A stretch of DNA of 64,000 nucleotides, taken from Treponema bryantii. GTDB lineage: Bacteria > Spirochaetota > Spirochaetia > Treponematales > Treponemataceae. The stretch is taken from the NCBI RefSeq assembly GCF_900111035.1, contig NZ_FOFU01000002.1, forward strand, positions 434,001 to 498,000, given 5' to 3'. Shown here piece after piece: positions 16,452 to 25,402 of the stretch. The notes under the pieces are model-generated. The model had not been told where the DNA came from and made no database searches. It saw nothing but the letters and a program-made list of their open reading frames with translations. The number at the start of each line of letters is the position of its first letter. Within the stretch, counting starts at the first letter, position 1. A program made the translations under genes and the position numbers.

Positions 16452-16838
16452 ATGAAAGTAGCAGTAACTTACGAAAAAGAAACTGGAAATATATTCCAGC
16501 ATTTTGGAAAAACTCAGTATTTTAAGATTTATCAGATTGAAGATGGAAAGATTGTTTCATCAGAAGTAATTGATAACGGCGGAAACGGACATCACGCTCT
16601 TCCACCATACCTTAAGAGCCTTGGAGTAGAAACTCTGATTCTTGGAAATCGTGGACAGGGTGCTGTAGATGCAATTACCGCAGCCGGTTTAAAAGAGCTT
16701 CCAGGAATTACAGGTAGTGCAGACGAAGCAGTTGAGCTTTTTGCAAAGGGAGAACTCAAGCCTAACTTTGATGCTAAGTGCGATCATCACGGAGAACACC
16801 ACGAAAATCATCACCACGGAATTTTGGCCAGAGGCTAA
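16452..16838 (+). CDS. NifX/NifB-type dinitrogenase cofactor domain protein
   Basis: A protein of 128 residues from MKVAVTYE: IFQHFGKTQYFKIYQIEDGK and LILGNRGQGAVDAITAAGL are the NifX/NafY fold that carries Fe-Mo or Fe-S clusters. The tail is His-rich (CDHHGEHHENHHH), suggesting metal binding. Cotranscribed or co-regulated with the Crp/Fnr gene 45 bp upstream. In non-diazotrophs such proteins accompany ferredoxin-type genes. A copy of its tail is found at 28780. Confidence 0.88.
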   Translation: MKVAVTYEKETGNIFQHFGKTQYFKIYQIEDGKIVSSEVIDNGGNGHHALPPYLKSLGVETLILGNRGQGAVDAITAAGLKELPGITGSADEAVELFAKGELKPNFDAKCDHHGEHHENHHHGILARG

Positions 16839-16858
16839 AATGAAATTCGCGGCAAATC

Positions 16859-17656
16859 TTACAAATTGATTGTGCAGATTTTATAAATCATATCAGGAAT
16901 GATCTGGCATCTGGTTTGATGATAACGTTCCTGATAGTACCCTTCTCTACCGAGGAGGGGAACTCCAGTTGTAGAATTATCAGAAACAACAAGTAAAGCA
17001 ATGGAAGGCACTTCCATTAATTCTGTGACTTTATAAAATGTACTGGTTTCCATTTCAATCAGTTCTGCTCCAGTAGCTTTGATTTCATCCAGATGTGAAT
17101 ACTCTAAAGCAATTGAATCTGTAGAAAAAACTTTTGCAGTCTTTAATAAACAACCATTTTCTTTTGAAAGCTGACAAATCTTATCTACATAATTTTTATC
17201 TGGATAGATTTTTTCAAACGGATGAAAATCACTAAGTTTGTTATCAAAATAATGAGAAGCATAAACTCCTGAAATACACTCCACTGGCGTACAAAAATCA
17301 CCTATTTCAAAGTTTTCAGATAAGCCTCCAACAGCTCCAATGAAAATACACTTTTTGAACTTCATTTCAGAACAAATAATCAGATTATCCAGTAAATTAC
17401 ATCCCCCACTGGCAGTCTGAGCCCAGGCTATTTTATAACCATCTTTTTCAACTAAAAAACCAGAAAAGTATGCATGCTGAGCTAATTCCGTAACCTTGAA
17501 ACTTGGATCCTTAATAATTTTTGTTGGTTTCCAACCTGGAGCAACTACAAGAGCGTCATAGAAAATGTCAGAAGGAAAACCAAACACTTCTTTGTACATT
17601 ACCCCTGAGTTATATTTCTTCATGTTTTCAATTGCTTTTTTTAATTCTTGTTTCAT
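16859..17656 (-). CDS. Nucleoside phosphorylase (uridine/purine type)
   Basis: A 265-residue member of the PNP/UDP family. KKCIFIGAVGGLSENFEIGDF is the phosphate-binding GxxG segment, and GAELIEMETSTFYKVTEL holds the Glu-Met-Glu ribose-binding motif. Base preference cannot be told. Catalyses phosphorolysis of a nucleoside in salvage. Stands alone. Confidence 0.82.
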   Translation of the reverse strand: MKQELKKAIENMKKYNSGVMYKEVFGFPSDIFYDALVVAPGWKPTKIIKDPSFKVTELAQHAYFSGFLVEKDGYKIAWAQTASGGCNLLDNLIICSEMKFKKCIFIGAVGGLSENFEIGDFCTPVECISGVYASHYFDNKLSDFHPFEKIYPDKNYVDKICQLSKENGCLLKTAKVFSTDSIALEYSHLDEIKATGAELIEMETSTFYKVTELMEVPSIALLVVSDNSTTGVPLLGREGYYQERYHQTRCQIIPDMIYKICTINL

Positions 17657-17722
17657 TCTTTTATCCTGAATTTTTTTATAGCAGATTATAAATTATTTCT
17701 CCATAAAGCGTTTCTTTAATTT

Positions 17723-17761
17723 TTAAACTAACTCTTTGTCGATTGGGTATTTGGTTTTCAT
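17723..17761 (-). pseudogene. Head fragment of an alpha/beta hydrolase gene
   Basis: A start codon with an AGGAGAT ribosome binding site opens a 12-codon frame MKTKYPIDKELV, ending in TAA. It resembles the N-terminus of the hydrolase at 59249-60163 (MKYPISKELKSI). The rest of the 270-bp gap (17657-17926) holds no other gene that I can support. Confidence 0.4.
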
Positions 17762-17889
17762 TGTAATCTCCTAATTTCCTAACCCAAACTTTTTTGAAAC
17801 AACTTCCAGTGTGGTTATAAAATAAACGTTATCAAATATCATTTTTTTTCCTTTTTTTATTATATCATGTTTTTTAGAAAATACACTCA

Positions 17890-17921
17890 TTGAAATCTAA
17901 GTAGTGGCTATTGTAGAATAA
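17890..17921 (+). pseudogene. Degenerate RidA tail fragment, copy 2
   Basis: A 32-base stretch ending in GTGGCTATTGTAGAATAA matches the last bases of ridA at about 24 of 32 positions (IEIEAVAVVE region), with an internal TAA. It ends five bases before the condensation-fold gene start. Confidence 0.5.
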
Positions 17922-17926
17922 CAGAT

Positions 17927-19147
17927 ATGAAAGTCGCAGAAATTTTTACAGAAAGAGCACATTTAATGTGTCCGAACATGTGCTTTGGAATAGTAATTTG
18001 CATAAACAAAGAACTTAATGAAAACAAGATAGCCGATACCGTGAAAAGGCTTTCTGCGGCTCATCCTTTTCTCAGGGCACTTATTTCACACGAAGAACAG
18101 AGAAACAGATTCTTTTATGATGTAAAGGAAGACTCGCAGGTAGAGTTTTCGCTCTGTTCCGGTAATGTTTTGAATGTAGATTCACCTGAGATTATTGCTG
18201 AATTTGAGAGAATCACTTCAAGGGATTTTGATCTTTTCAAAGAAGGAATGCTAAAGATTTCTGTCTGGCCATCGGGCAGAAAAACTATCGTACTTATGGT
18301 TTTCCATCATCTTCTTGCAGATGGACGTGCCGCCCTGGAACTTTCAAAAGAATTCGCGGATTATTATGCACTTGAAAAACAGCCTGTATTTGCGGAAGAA
18401 AAGCTTATATCATCTGCTGCGGAATTCCCTGAAAACTCACGTCTTTCATTTATCAGCAGATTGCTCGTAAACAGAGCAAACAAACAGTGGAAGAAAGAAA
18501 ATAAAAGACTGACCATCGAAGATTACCACCACTTTGCAGATGATTTTCTCAAAAATGATAAGGTAAAACATAACCTTTCTGTTTTTCAAATTTATGAAAC
18601 TAACAGTATCGCAGAAAAATGCAAAGCGGAAGGCATAACGGTAAACGATTATCTTCTGGCAAAACTGTTTACCGAAGATAAAACCAGAAGAATTGTTATA
18701 GCAGCGGATCTCAGAAAATCCTTAAAATGTTATAATCCCGGGGCAATGGGAAATTATTCCACAGCTTTTTCTGTTGAGATTAATAAATTCGATGATGATC
18801 TTTTTGCAGTAGCAAAGCAGGTGCATGACAAGGTTCGAATAACAGCTGCCAAGCCGTCATCTCTTTATCTTGTATTGCAATGCTATGCCGCTCTTGAGCC
18901 AGGTCTGCTGGATGCGGCAATGATGGCAAGCAAAGGCAAGTTTGAAAGTAAAGCTGCTGAGTTCATAGGCAAGAAATTCTTCCACCTGGACAGCCCGGAA
19001 GGATACAGCATCACAAATCTCGGAAAAACAGAATGCGCTGTAATAGAAGATGCATACTTCATTCCGCCTGCTTCACCCGCAATAAAGAAAACCTGGGGCG
19101 TACTTACAATGAACGGCAAAATGAGAATATGCACAAGTGAGCGATAA
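17927..19147 (+). CDS. Stand-alone condensation-domain-like acyltransferase
   Basis: The 406-residue protein has the catalytic HHxxxDG motif as HHLLADG (His127-Gly133) and the two-lobed chloramphenicol-acetyltransferase-like layout of condensation/PapA/WS-DGAT enzymes. AADLRKSL and GNYSTAFSVEI resemble the DFG-side motifs of the second lobe. Such proteins form esters or amides between acyl donors and small acceptors. There is no carrier protein, adenylation domain or other biosynthetic gene nearby, so its substrate is unknown. Confidence 0.75.
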   Translation: MKVAEIFTERAHLMCPNMCFGIVICINKELNENKIADTVKRLSAAHPFLRALISHEEQRNRFFYDVKEDSQVEFSLCSGNVLNVDSPEIIAEFERITSRDFDLFKEGMLKISVWPSGRKTIVLMVFHHLLADGRAALELSKEFADYYALEKQPVFAEEKLISSAAEFPENSRLSFISRLLVNRANKQWKKENKRLTIEDYHHFADDFLKNDKVKHNLSVFQIYETNSIAEKCKAEGITVNDYLLAKLFTEDKTRRIVIAADLRKSLKCYNPGAMGNYSTAFSVEINKFDDDLFAVAKQVHDKVRITAAKPSSLYLVLQCYAALEPGLLDAAMMASKGKFESKAAEFIGKKFFHLDSPEGYSITNLGKTECAVIEDAYFIPPASPAIKKTWGVLTMNGKMRICTSER

Positions 19148-19195
19148 GTAAAGAGTATTTTGAAGAAGGCATTCCACAGAAGAAATAATCCAACC

Positions 19196-20077
19196 TTACC
19201 CTTCAATAACCCGCTTCATCTCTTCCAAAAAGACATCTGCAGCCTTGGTAAACTGCTGACCTCGTCGCCAGACTACATACATTGCTGTTGTAAGCTCCGG
19301 CATTAGCGGTTTAAAACAGAGAGGACTTTCTGCGCTCGTATCTACAAGTCCTTCAAATGTTAATAGATAGCCGGTTCTTTCGCGGGCAAGAACAGAGCCG
19401 TTGTAAGTCAAATCAAGAGTAGCGACAACATTGACCCGCGAAATATCATCGCCCATCCATTTTGGAAGGTCGGCCGCAAGTGACTGACGGGATATCATAA
19501 TCGGCTTATCAATTAAATCTTTAGGCTCAATAAAATCACGGTCAGCAAGTTCTGCATCGCGTCTCATTACAACCCCCCATCGGTCAACTGCATGGACAGT
19601 AAGACAGTTGAATTTTTCAAGATCTACATTTTCTACGATTACGGCAAAATCAAAAAGCCCTTTATCAAGCTTTTCAAGAACTCGTTCGCTGTCTCCTGCA
19701 TAAAGATGATATTTTATTTTTGGATGTACAGTTTTAAGATGATTTATACACTTTGCCAGAAAAGAAATATTTTTGGACTCTGCGCAGGCAATTGCGATGT
19801 TTCCGGTAATCTCATCTTCTTTAAGCGCCTTAAAATCAAGCAAGGTCTTATCTGCCATCGAAAGAATGTCTTCTGCACGGTCGCGTAAAAGTTCTCCGGC
19901 TGGAGTAAGCTTTATTGCATAGTTGGTTCGTTCAAAAAGCTTTTCGCCAAGCTCCCATTCCAGGTCTTTAATCTGGCGGCTCATGGTTGGCTGAGTAACA
20001 TTCAGATTTTCGGCGGCCTTTGTTATGTTGGCACAGCGGGCAGCTTCAAGAAAATATTTTAAAACACGAAGTTCCAT
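19196..20077 (-). CDS. LysR family transcriptional regulator
   Basis: From MELRVLKYFLEAARCANITKAA the N-terminal wHTH (AAENLNVTQPTMSRQIKDLEWELG) is canonical, followed by the two-lobed effector domain. Length is usual. An upstream TTG would add six residues, but the ATG is the standard family start. Divergent from the alpha/beta hydrolase gene at 20196 that opens the long stress-like gene run, so it most likely controls that run. Confidence 0.93.
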   Translation of the reverse strand: MELRVLKYFLEAARCANITKAAENLNVTQPTMSRQIKDLEWELGEKLFERTNYAIKLTPAGELLRDRAEDILSMADKTLLDFKALKEDEITGNIAIACAESKNISFLAKCINHLKTVHPKIKYHLYAGDSERVLEKLDKGLFDFAVIVENVDLEKFNCLTVHAVDRWGVVMRRDAELADRDFIEPKDLIDKPIMISRQSLAADLPKWMGDDISRVNVVATLDLTYNGSVLARERTGYLLTFEGLVDTSAESPLCFKPLMPELTTAMYVVWRRGQQFTKAADVFLEEMKRVIEG

Positions 20078-20195
20078 AAGATTAGTATAATACAATAGGA
20101 GAAATCAGTCATTCATAAAAAGCATTTCTAGTTATTAAAACAAAGTATTGGTAATATCAAAAAACATGCGTTATCTTTTAAGCATGGAGGACGCA

Positions 20196-21167
20196 ATGAA
20201 CGAACATTACACATTTGAACTTTTACCAGAGGTTTCACGCAATAAAGTAACTTTTAAAAATCATTTTGGAATTGAACTGGCAGGTGACCTTTATATTCCA
20301 AAAAACGCTGCCGAAAAAGGCAACCCAGCTATAGCAATTTCAGGCCCCTTTGGTGCAGTAAAGGAACAGTCATCTGGATTTTATGCAAATCAGCTGGCAC
20401 ACCGTGGATTTATAGTTCTTGCTTTTGACCCTTCATATTGTGGTGAATCTGGAGGACAGCCCCGCTACATGAACAGCCCGGACATCAACACGGAAGATTT
20501 TATGGCAGCAGTAGATTTCCTTTCAACACGCGAAAACATTGACAGCGAGAAAATCGGGATTCTGGGAATCTGCGGTTGGGGTGGCATGGCTTTGAATGCA
20601 GCTGCAATTGACACAAGAATCAAAGCGACCGTTACTTCAACTATGTATGATATGAGCAGGGTTACAGCCAACGGATATTTTGACAGCGCCAATTCCGCAC
20701 AGGCAAGACACGAAGAGCGCAAAGCTCTTATGGCACAACGAACAGCAGACTTTAAAGCTCTTTTGGCTGGCGGAACTTATGCACTTGCCGGTGGAGTTGT
20801 TGATCCTCTTCCTGACGATGCACCTTATTTCGTAAAAGATTATTATGATTATTACAAAACTCCACGCGGTTACCACGAACGCAGTCTGAACTCAAACGGC
20901 GGCTGGGCTATCAGTGCCTGTACATCACTATTGAACACAAAGCTTCTTGCTTATGCAGATGAAATCCAGAGCGCAGTTCTTGTAATGCACGGTGAAAAAG
21001 CTCATTCGCGATATTTTTCTGAAGATGCATTCAAGCGTCTTACCGGCTGCAACAAGGAACTGGTAATTATTCCCGGTGCAAGTCACACCGATTTGTACGA
21101 CGGCGGAAAAAACAATGCAATTCCTTTTGATAAGCTTGCGGATTTTTTTGCAAAGTATTTGAAGTAG
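20196..21167 (+). CDS. Alpha/beta hydrolase (dienelactone-hydrolase/DltD-type)
   Basis: Start at MNEHYTF with RBS GGAGG. Near GILGICGWGGMALNAAA the nucleophile elbow reads G-I-C-G-W-G, so Cys takes the nucleophile position as in dienelactone-hydrolase relatives; the family Asp and His lie near VLMHGEKAHSR and PGASHTDLYD. The protein has 323 residues. It is the first gene after the LysR regulator and is usual in aldehyde/electrophile stress clusters. Substrate unknown. Confidence 0.8.
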   Translation: MNEHYTFELLPEVSRNKVTFKNHFGIELAGDLYIPKNAAEKGNPAIAISGPFGAVKEQSSGFYANQLAHRGFIVLAFDPSYCGESGGQPRYMNSPDINTEDFMAAVDFLSTRENIDSEKIGILGICGWGGMALNAAAIDTRIKATVTSTMYDMSRVTANGYFDSANSAQARHEERKALMAQRTADFKALLAGGTYALAGGVVDPLPDDAPYFVKDYYDYYKTPRGYHERSLNSNGGWAISACTSLLNTKLLAYADEIQSAVLVMHGEKAHSRYFSEDAFKRLTGCNKELVIIPGASHTDLYDGGKNNAIPFDKLADFFAKYLK

Positions 21168-21177
21168 AGGGTTGCTG

Positions 21178-21654
21178 ATGAAAAAAATATTTATAGTTTT
21201 AATGTCAATTTTTCTTCTTGCTTCTACGGCCTGCGCTAATGGCAGCAGGGGAATAAAATCATCTGACATAGGAGTACTTTCTGATATGAAAATCTCAATT
21301 CAAATTACAAGTGATAGTGGCAGCCACACGCTCGCCGCCACACTGGCCGACAATTCTTCTGCCATGGCGTTTTACGAGTTGCTGGAAAAAGGCCCTGTCA
21401 CAATCAAAATGACCGACTACGGAAACTTTGAAAAAGTTGGCCCGCTTGGAACAAAGCTTCCACGCAACGACACCCAGATTACCACACAAGCCGGCGACAT
21501 CATTTTGTATCAGGGAAATCAGATTACAATTTACTATGACTCTAACAGCTGGAACTTTACCCGCCTTGGAAAAGTAGACGGGGTAACACAGGCCGAGCTC
21601 AAAAAGATTCTTGGCAAAGGCAATGTGACGGCTGTCTTTTCTGTAATGGAATAG
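21178..21654 (+). CDS. Cyclophilin-like fold lipoprotein
   Basis: An N-terminal signal MKKIFIVLMSIFLLASTAC with a lipobox (S-T-A-C) precedes a beta-barrel domain containing ISIQITSDSGSHTLAATLADN, FYELLEKGPVTIKMTDYG and LPRNDTQITTQAGDIILYQG, the cyclophilin_like family (PF18050 type). Cytoplasmic members are common in redox-stress clusters; here it is exported and lipid-anchored. Ten bp after the hydrolase gene. Confidence 0.8.
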   Translation: MKKIFIVLMSIFLLASTACANGSRGIKSSDIGVLSDMKISIQITSDSGSHTLAATLADNSSAMAFYELLEKGPVTIKMTDYGNFEKVGPLGTKLPRNDTQITTQAGDIILYQGNQITIYYDSNSWNFTRLGKVDGVTQAELKKILGKGNVTAVFSVME

Positions 21655-21660
21655 AAGGAA

Positions 21661-22545
21661 ATGCTTTTGAAAAAACTATTACTGATTTTTGCGGTATTGC
21701 TTATGACAGACTTAATAGCAGCAAAAGAAAACCAAACTGTAAAACTAAACTCTGGATATGAAATGCCTACTCTCGGTTTGGGCACATGGACGCTCACAGG
21801 CGAGACTTGTGAAAATGCCGTTTATGCCGCGCTCAAATCTGGCTACAGATTAATTGATACTGCAAAATATTATGGCAACGAGAGTGAAGTTGGAAACGCA
21901 ATTCGTCGTGCTATAAAAGATGAAATCTGTAAGCGGGAAGAAATCTTTGTAACTACAAAACTCGTTCCCTGGTCAAACAATCCGGATCGTGATATTGACG
22001 ATTCGCTTAAACAGCTTGGTCTTTCTTATATTGATCTTTGTCTGCTTCATCAGCATGGATCGACTTCGGGTGATGATGCAGTTTACAAGGCTATGATTCG
22101 TGCAGTTAAAGACGGAAAAATCCGTTCCATCGGAATCTCAAATTTTTACACCGAAAAAACTGTTTCGCATTTCATAAAGGACTTTGAAATCCCACCGGCA
22201 GTCATTCAAAACGAAAACCACTTGAAATATCAGAATAATTCTTTACGTGACTGGGCAGCCAAAAAGGGAATCTTTATAGAAAGCTATTATCCATTCGGCG
22301 GTCGCGGCCACACAAAAGAGCACCTGCAAAATGAAACCGTGCTGGAAATCGCTCGTGCCCACGGCAAGACGGCTGCACAAATCATCGTCCGTTGGCACCT
22401 GCAGTCGGGCTACATCACAATTCCCGGAAGTTCAAACCCAGCACACATTGCAGAAAACTTTGATGTTTGGGATTTTGAACTTACTGAGAATGAAATGAAA
22501 AAACTAAACGCGCTCGATACAGGGCGACGTTATGAAAACTGGTAA
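21661..22545 (+). CDS. Aldo/keto reductase carrying a signal peptide
   Basis: After LLKKLLLIFAVLLMTDLIAA the usual AKR start follows (QTVKLNSGYEMPTLGLGTW). The tetrad is readable: Asp in LIDTAKYYGNE, Tyr in the same block, Lys in VTTKLV and His in LLHQHG. ISNFY and the C-terminal IPGSSNPAHI NADPH pocket are intact. The signal peptide is odd because AKRs need cytoplasmic NADPH. A TTG at 21667, six bases after AAGGAA, may be the true start; it keeps the signal. Same operon as its neighbours. Confidence 0.88.
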   Translation: MLLKKLLLIFAVLLMTDLIAAKENQTVKLNSGYEMPTLGLGTWTLTGETCENAVYAALKSGYRLIDTAKYYGNESEVGNAIRRAIKDEICKREEIFVTTKLVPWSNNPDRDIDDSLKQLGLSYIDLCLLHQHGSTSGDDAVYKAMIRAVKDGKIRSIGISNFYTEKTVSHFIKDFEIPPAVIQNENHLKYQNNSLRDWAAKKGIFIESYYPFGGRGHTKEHLQNETVLEIARAHGKTAAQIIVRWHLQSGYITIPGSSNPAHIAENFDVWDFELTENEMKKLNALDTGRRYENW

Positions 22546-22569
22546 TAGATTTAACACAAGGAGACTATT

Positions 22570-24327
22570 ATGATTTTAGACAAGATAAATTCACCGGCAG
22601 ATTTGAAAAAGATTTCTGTTTCAGAACTTCCAGTAGTAGCAAATGAAATCCGCGAAGGTCTTTTCAACCGCCTTACAAAAATAGGCGGACACTTTGGACC
22701 GAACTTTGGTTTTGTAGAAGCAACAATTGCTCTTCATTATGTTTTTGATTCCCCAAATGATAAATTTGTATTTGACGTTTCCCACCAGGCTTATGCCCAT
22801 AAAATGCTCACAGGTCGAAAGGCCGGCTACTTTGACGACAGCCGCTTTTCAGAAGATTCTGGCTATACAAATCCAGATGAAAGTGAACACGATTTTTTTA
22901 ACATCGGGCACACTTCTACTTCAATTGCACTGGCTTTAGGTCTTGCAAAAGGAAGAGACATACTCGGCAAAAAGGAAAATATCATTGCCATCATTGGAGA
23001 CGGATCTCTTTCTGGCGGAGAGGCACTGGAAGCTTTGAGCGTTGCAGGAAGCGAGCTTAATTCAAATTTCATTGTGGTAGTAAACGACAATGAACAGGCA
23101 ATAGCTGAAACCCACGGCGGGCTTTATAAGAATCTAAAGGCCCTCCGCGACTCTAACGGCAAATCTGAAAACAATATGTTCAAGGCATGGGGCTTGGACT
23201 ATATCTACGAAGAAAACGGAAATGACATTGCTTCATTGATTGCGGTTTTTGAAAAAGTCCGGGATTCAAATCGCCCTGTTGTTGTTCACATTCACACACA
23301 AAAAGGTAAAGGATACGAACTGGCAGAAAAAGACAAAGAAGGATGGCACTGGTGCGTTCCATTTGACCGGGCAACCGGAAAACCGACCGTTAATTTTGGA
23401 AGCGGTGAATCATACTTTGGCGTGACCAGCCAATATATAGTTGAAAAGGCTAAAAAAGACAAGGATTTTGTAGTGGTAACTCCTGCTATGCCGATGTCTG
23501 TGGGACTTGGTCCTGAAGAGCGGGCTAAGCTTGGAAGTCAGTACATCGACACAGGCATTGCCGAAGAAGCGGCTGTTGCCATCGCGTCGGGAATTGCCCG
23601 CCGGGGTGCAAAACCTCTTGTTGTGACCAACATGACTTTCTTACAGCGTGCCTATGATCAGATTTCCCAGGACGTGTGCATCAACAAAACTCCTGTCACC
23701 ATGCTTATGAATTATTCATCATTTGACGGACTTACAGATGTAACCCATCTTGGCATATTCGGTCTTGCCGCCTTTACAAATATTCCAAACCTTGTGGTGC
23801 TCTGCCCTTCAAGCGCAGAAGAATACATTTCCATGCTGGACTGGAGCATTGACCAGAAAGAAAATCCTGTCCTCATTCTGATTCCCGGCAATGCCGTGAG
23901 CCACCGCCCTTCAGACAAAAACTACAGTGCCCTGAACCGCTTCAAAATTGAAGAGCAGGGAGAGAAAGTTGCAGTCATCGCCCTGGGTGATTTTTTCCAG
24001 AAAGGAGAAGAACTTGCCTCTGCAATCAAGGAAGGCTGTGGATTTACCCCTACCTTGATAAATCCTCGTTTTGCCTCAGGCCTAGACAAAGAATTGCTTT
24101 CAAGCCTCGAAAAAGACCATCAGCTTGTAATCACTCTTGAGGACGGAATCCTTGAAGGTGGGTTCGGCCAGAAAATTGCTTCCTTCTATGGACCAGACAA
24201 AATGCTGGTAAAAAATTACGGCCTGAAAAAACAATTTTATGACCGCTACAATCCCTCAGAACTTTTGCAGGAATGTGGAATGACGACCGAGCAGATTGTG
24301 GAAGATATAAAAGCTTTATTGAAGTAA
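22570..24327 (+). CDS. 1-deoxy-D-xylulose-5-phosphate synthase-like transketolase
   Basis: The 585-residue protein has the DXS N-terminus ILDKINSPADLKKISVSELP, a thiamine-diphosphate motif GDGSLSGGEALEALS...VVVNDNEQ, and a C-terminal half with EEAAVAIASGIARRGAKP and EDGILEGGFG. It matches DXS in order and length, but GHQAY is SHQAY and the start of the pyrimidine domain is divergent, so it may be a paralogue with another substrate. RBS AAGGAG. Its place in a redox-stress gene run rather than with isoprenoid genes supports that. Confidence 0.75.
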   Translation: MILDKINSPADLKKISVSELPVVANEIREGLFNRLTKIGGHFGPNFGFVEATIALHYVFDSPNDKFVFDVSHQAYAHKMLTGRKAGYFDDSRFSEDSGYTNPDESEHDFFNIGHTSTSIALALGLAKGRDILGKKENIIAIIGDGSLSGGEALEALSVAGSELNSNFIVVVNDNEQAIAETHGGLYKNLKALRDSNGKSENNMFKAWGLDYIYEENGNDIASLIAVFEKVRDSNRPVVVHIHTQKGKGYELAEKDKEGWHWCVPFDRATGKPTVNFGSGESYFGVTSQYIVEKAKKDKDFVVVTPAMPMSVGLGPEERAKLGSQYIDTGIAEEAAVAIASGIARRGAKPLVVTNMTFLQRAYDQISQDVCINKTPVTMLMNYSSFDGLTDVTHLGIFGLAAFTNIPNLVVLCPSSAEEYISMLDWSIDQKENPVLILIPGNAVSHRPSDKNYSALNRFKIEEQGEKVAVIALGDFFQKGEELASAIKEGCGFTPTLINPRFASGLDKELLSSLEKDHQLVITLEDGILEGGFGQKIASFYGPDKMLVKNYGLKKQFYDRYNPSELLQECGMTTEQIVEDIKALLK

Positions 24328-24362
24328 ATGGCGGTTGTGCCCTAAATATTCAGGAGGAATTT

Positions 24363-25376
24363 ATGAAAACAAGAAGATTTGTATTTTTTGCTACACTTTT
24401 GCTTGTATCGGCAATCAGCGGTCTTTTTGCAAAGCCAAACCCAAAGGCAGCAAGCTACAAAACACACGAAGCAGCGGCAGGCGACAAGTCCGCTCCTTTA
24501 GTTTATTTTATCCGCGACATCAGCCCGGAATCTCTGGTAAAAGTTTATCAGGCAACCGGCTACAAGACCAGCGGCAAAACAGGTGTAAAGGTGAGCACTG
24601 GCGAAAGCGAAAATTCAAATTACCTCCGTCCTACCCTCATCAAAAATCTTGTAAAGGATGAATTGAATGCGACCATTGTAGAATGCAACACTGCTTATGG
24701 CGGAAACAGAAGCAACAACATTGATCACATGAAAATAGCCCGTGACCACGGTTTTCTGGATGTTGCAAACGGCTTTGACCTGCAGGACGCAGAGGGCTAC
24801 ATGACAATCCCTGTAAAAGGTGGTGTATGTCTCAAGGAAAATTATGTCGGAACTCATTTTAAGGATTACGACACCTATCTGATTCTTTCTCACTTCAAAG
24901 GTCATGCAATGGGTGGCTTTGGTGGGGCAATCAAAAATCTTTCAATTGGATTTGCTTCAGGAATGAGCTGCAAGAAATCTGGAAAGCTCAACATTCACTC
25001 TGCAGGCCGTAGTGTTACAAGATGGACCAGCTGTCCTCAGGATGAATTCCTTGAATCAATGGCAGAGGCAGCAAAATCAGTCTGCGATTACATGCAAGAT
25101 GGAAAAGGCATTGTCTGCGTAAATGTGATGAACCGACTTTCTGTAGACTGCGACTGCGATTCAAATCCTGCAGAGCCAGACATGCACGACATTGGAATTC
25201 TTGCAAGCCTGGACCCGGTAGCACTGGACCAAGCCTGCGTGGATTTAGTCTACAAGGCAAAAGATTCAGGAAGCCTTATTGAACGCATTGAAAGCCGTAA
25301 CGGAATCCACACGCTGGATCATGCGGAAAAAATCGGTTTTGGTTCCAGAAATTACCGTCTGGTAGAAATCAAATAA
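24363..25376 (+). CDS. Exported DUF362 protein
   Basis: Start at MKTRRFVFFATLLLVS with RBS AGGAGG; signal peptide ends at GLFA. The body contains APLVYFIRDISPESLVKVY, a lysine-glycine stretch SHFKGHAMGGFGGAIKNLSIG and LDPVALDQACVDL, all typical of DUF362. The ferredoxin cluster often fused to DUF362 is absent; Cys residues in DCDCDS may bind metal. Role unknown, presumably periplasmic redox. Confidence 0.85.
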   Translation: MKTRRFVFFATLLLVSAISGLFAKPNPKAASYKTHEAAAGDKSAPLVYFIRDISPESLVKVYQATGYKTSGKTGVKVSTGESENSNYLRPTLIKNLVKDELNATIVECNTAYGGNRSNNIDHMKIARDHGFLDVANGFDLQDAEGYMTIPVKGGVCLKENYVGTHFKDYDTYLILSHFKGHAMGGFGGAIKNLSIGFASGMSCKKSGKLNIHSAGRSVTRWTSCPQDEFLESMAEAAKSVCDYMQDGKGIVCVNVMNRLSVDCDCDSNPAEPDMHDIGILASLDPVALDQACVDLVYKAKDSGSLIERIESRNGIHTLDHAEKIGFGSRNYRLVEIK

Positions 25377-25402
25377 CTAAAAATATATTCAGGAGAAACA
25401 AA

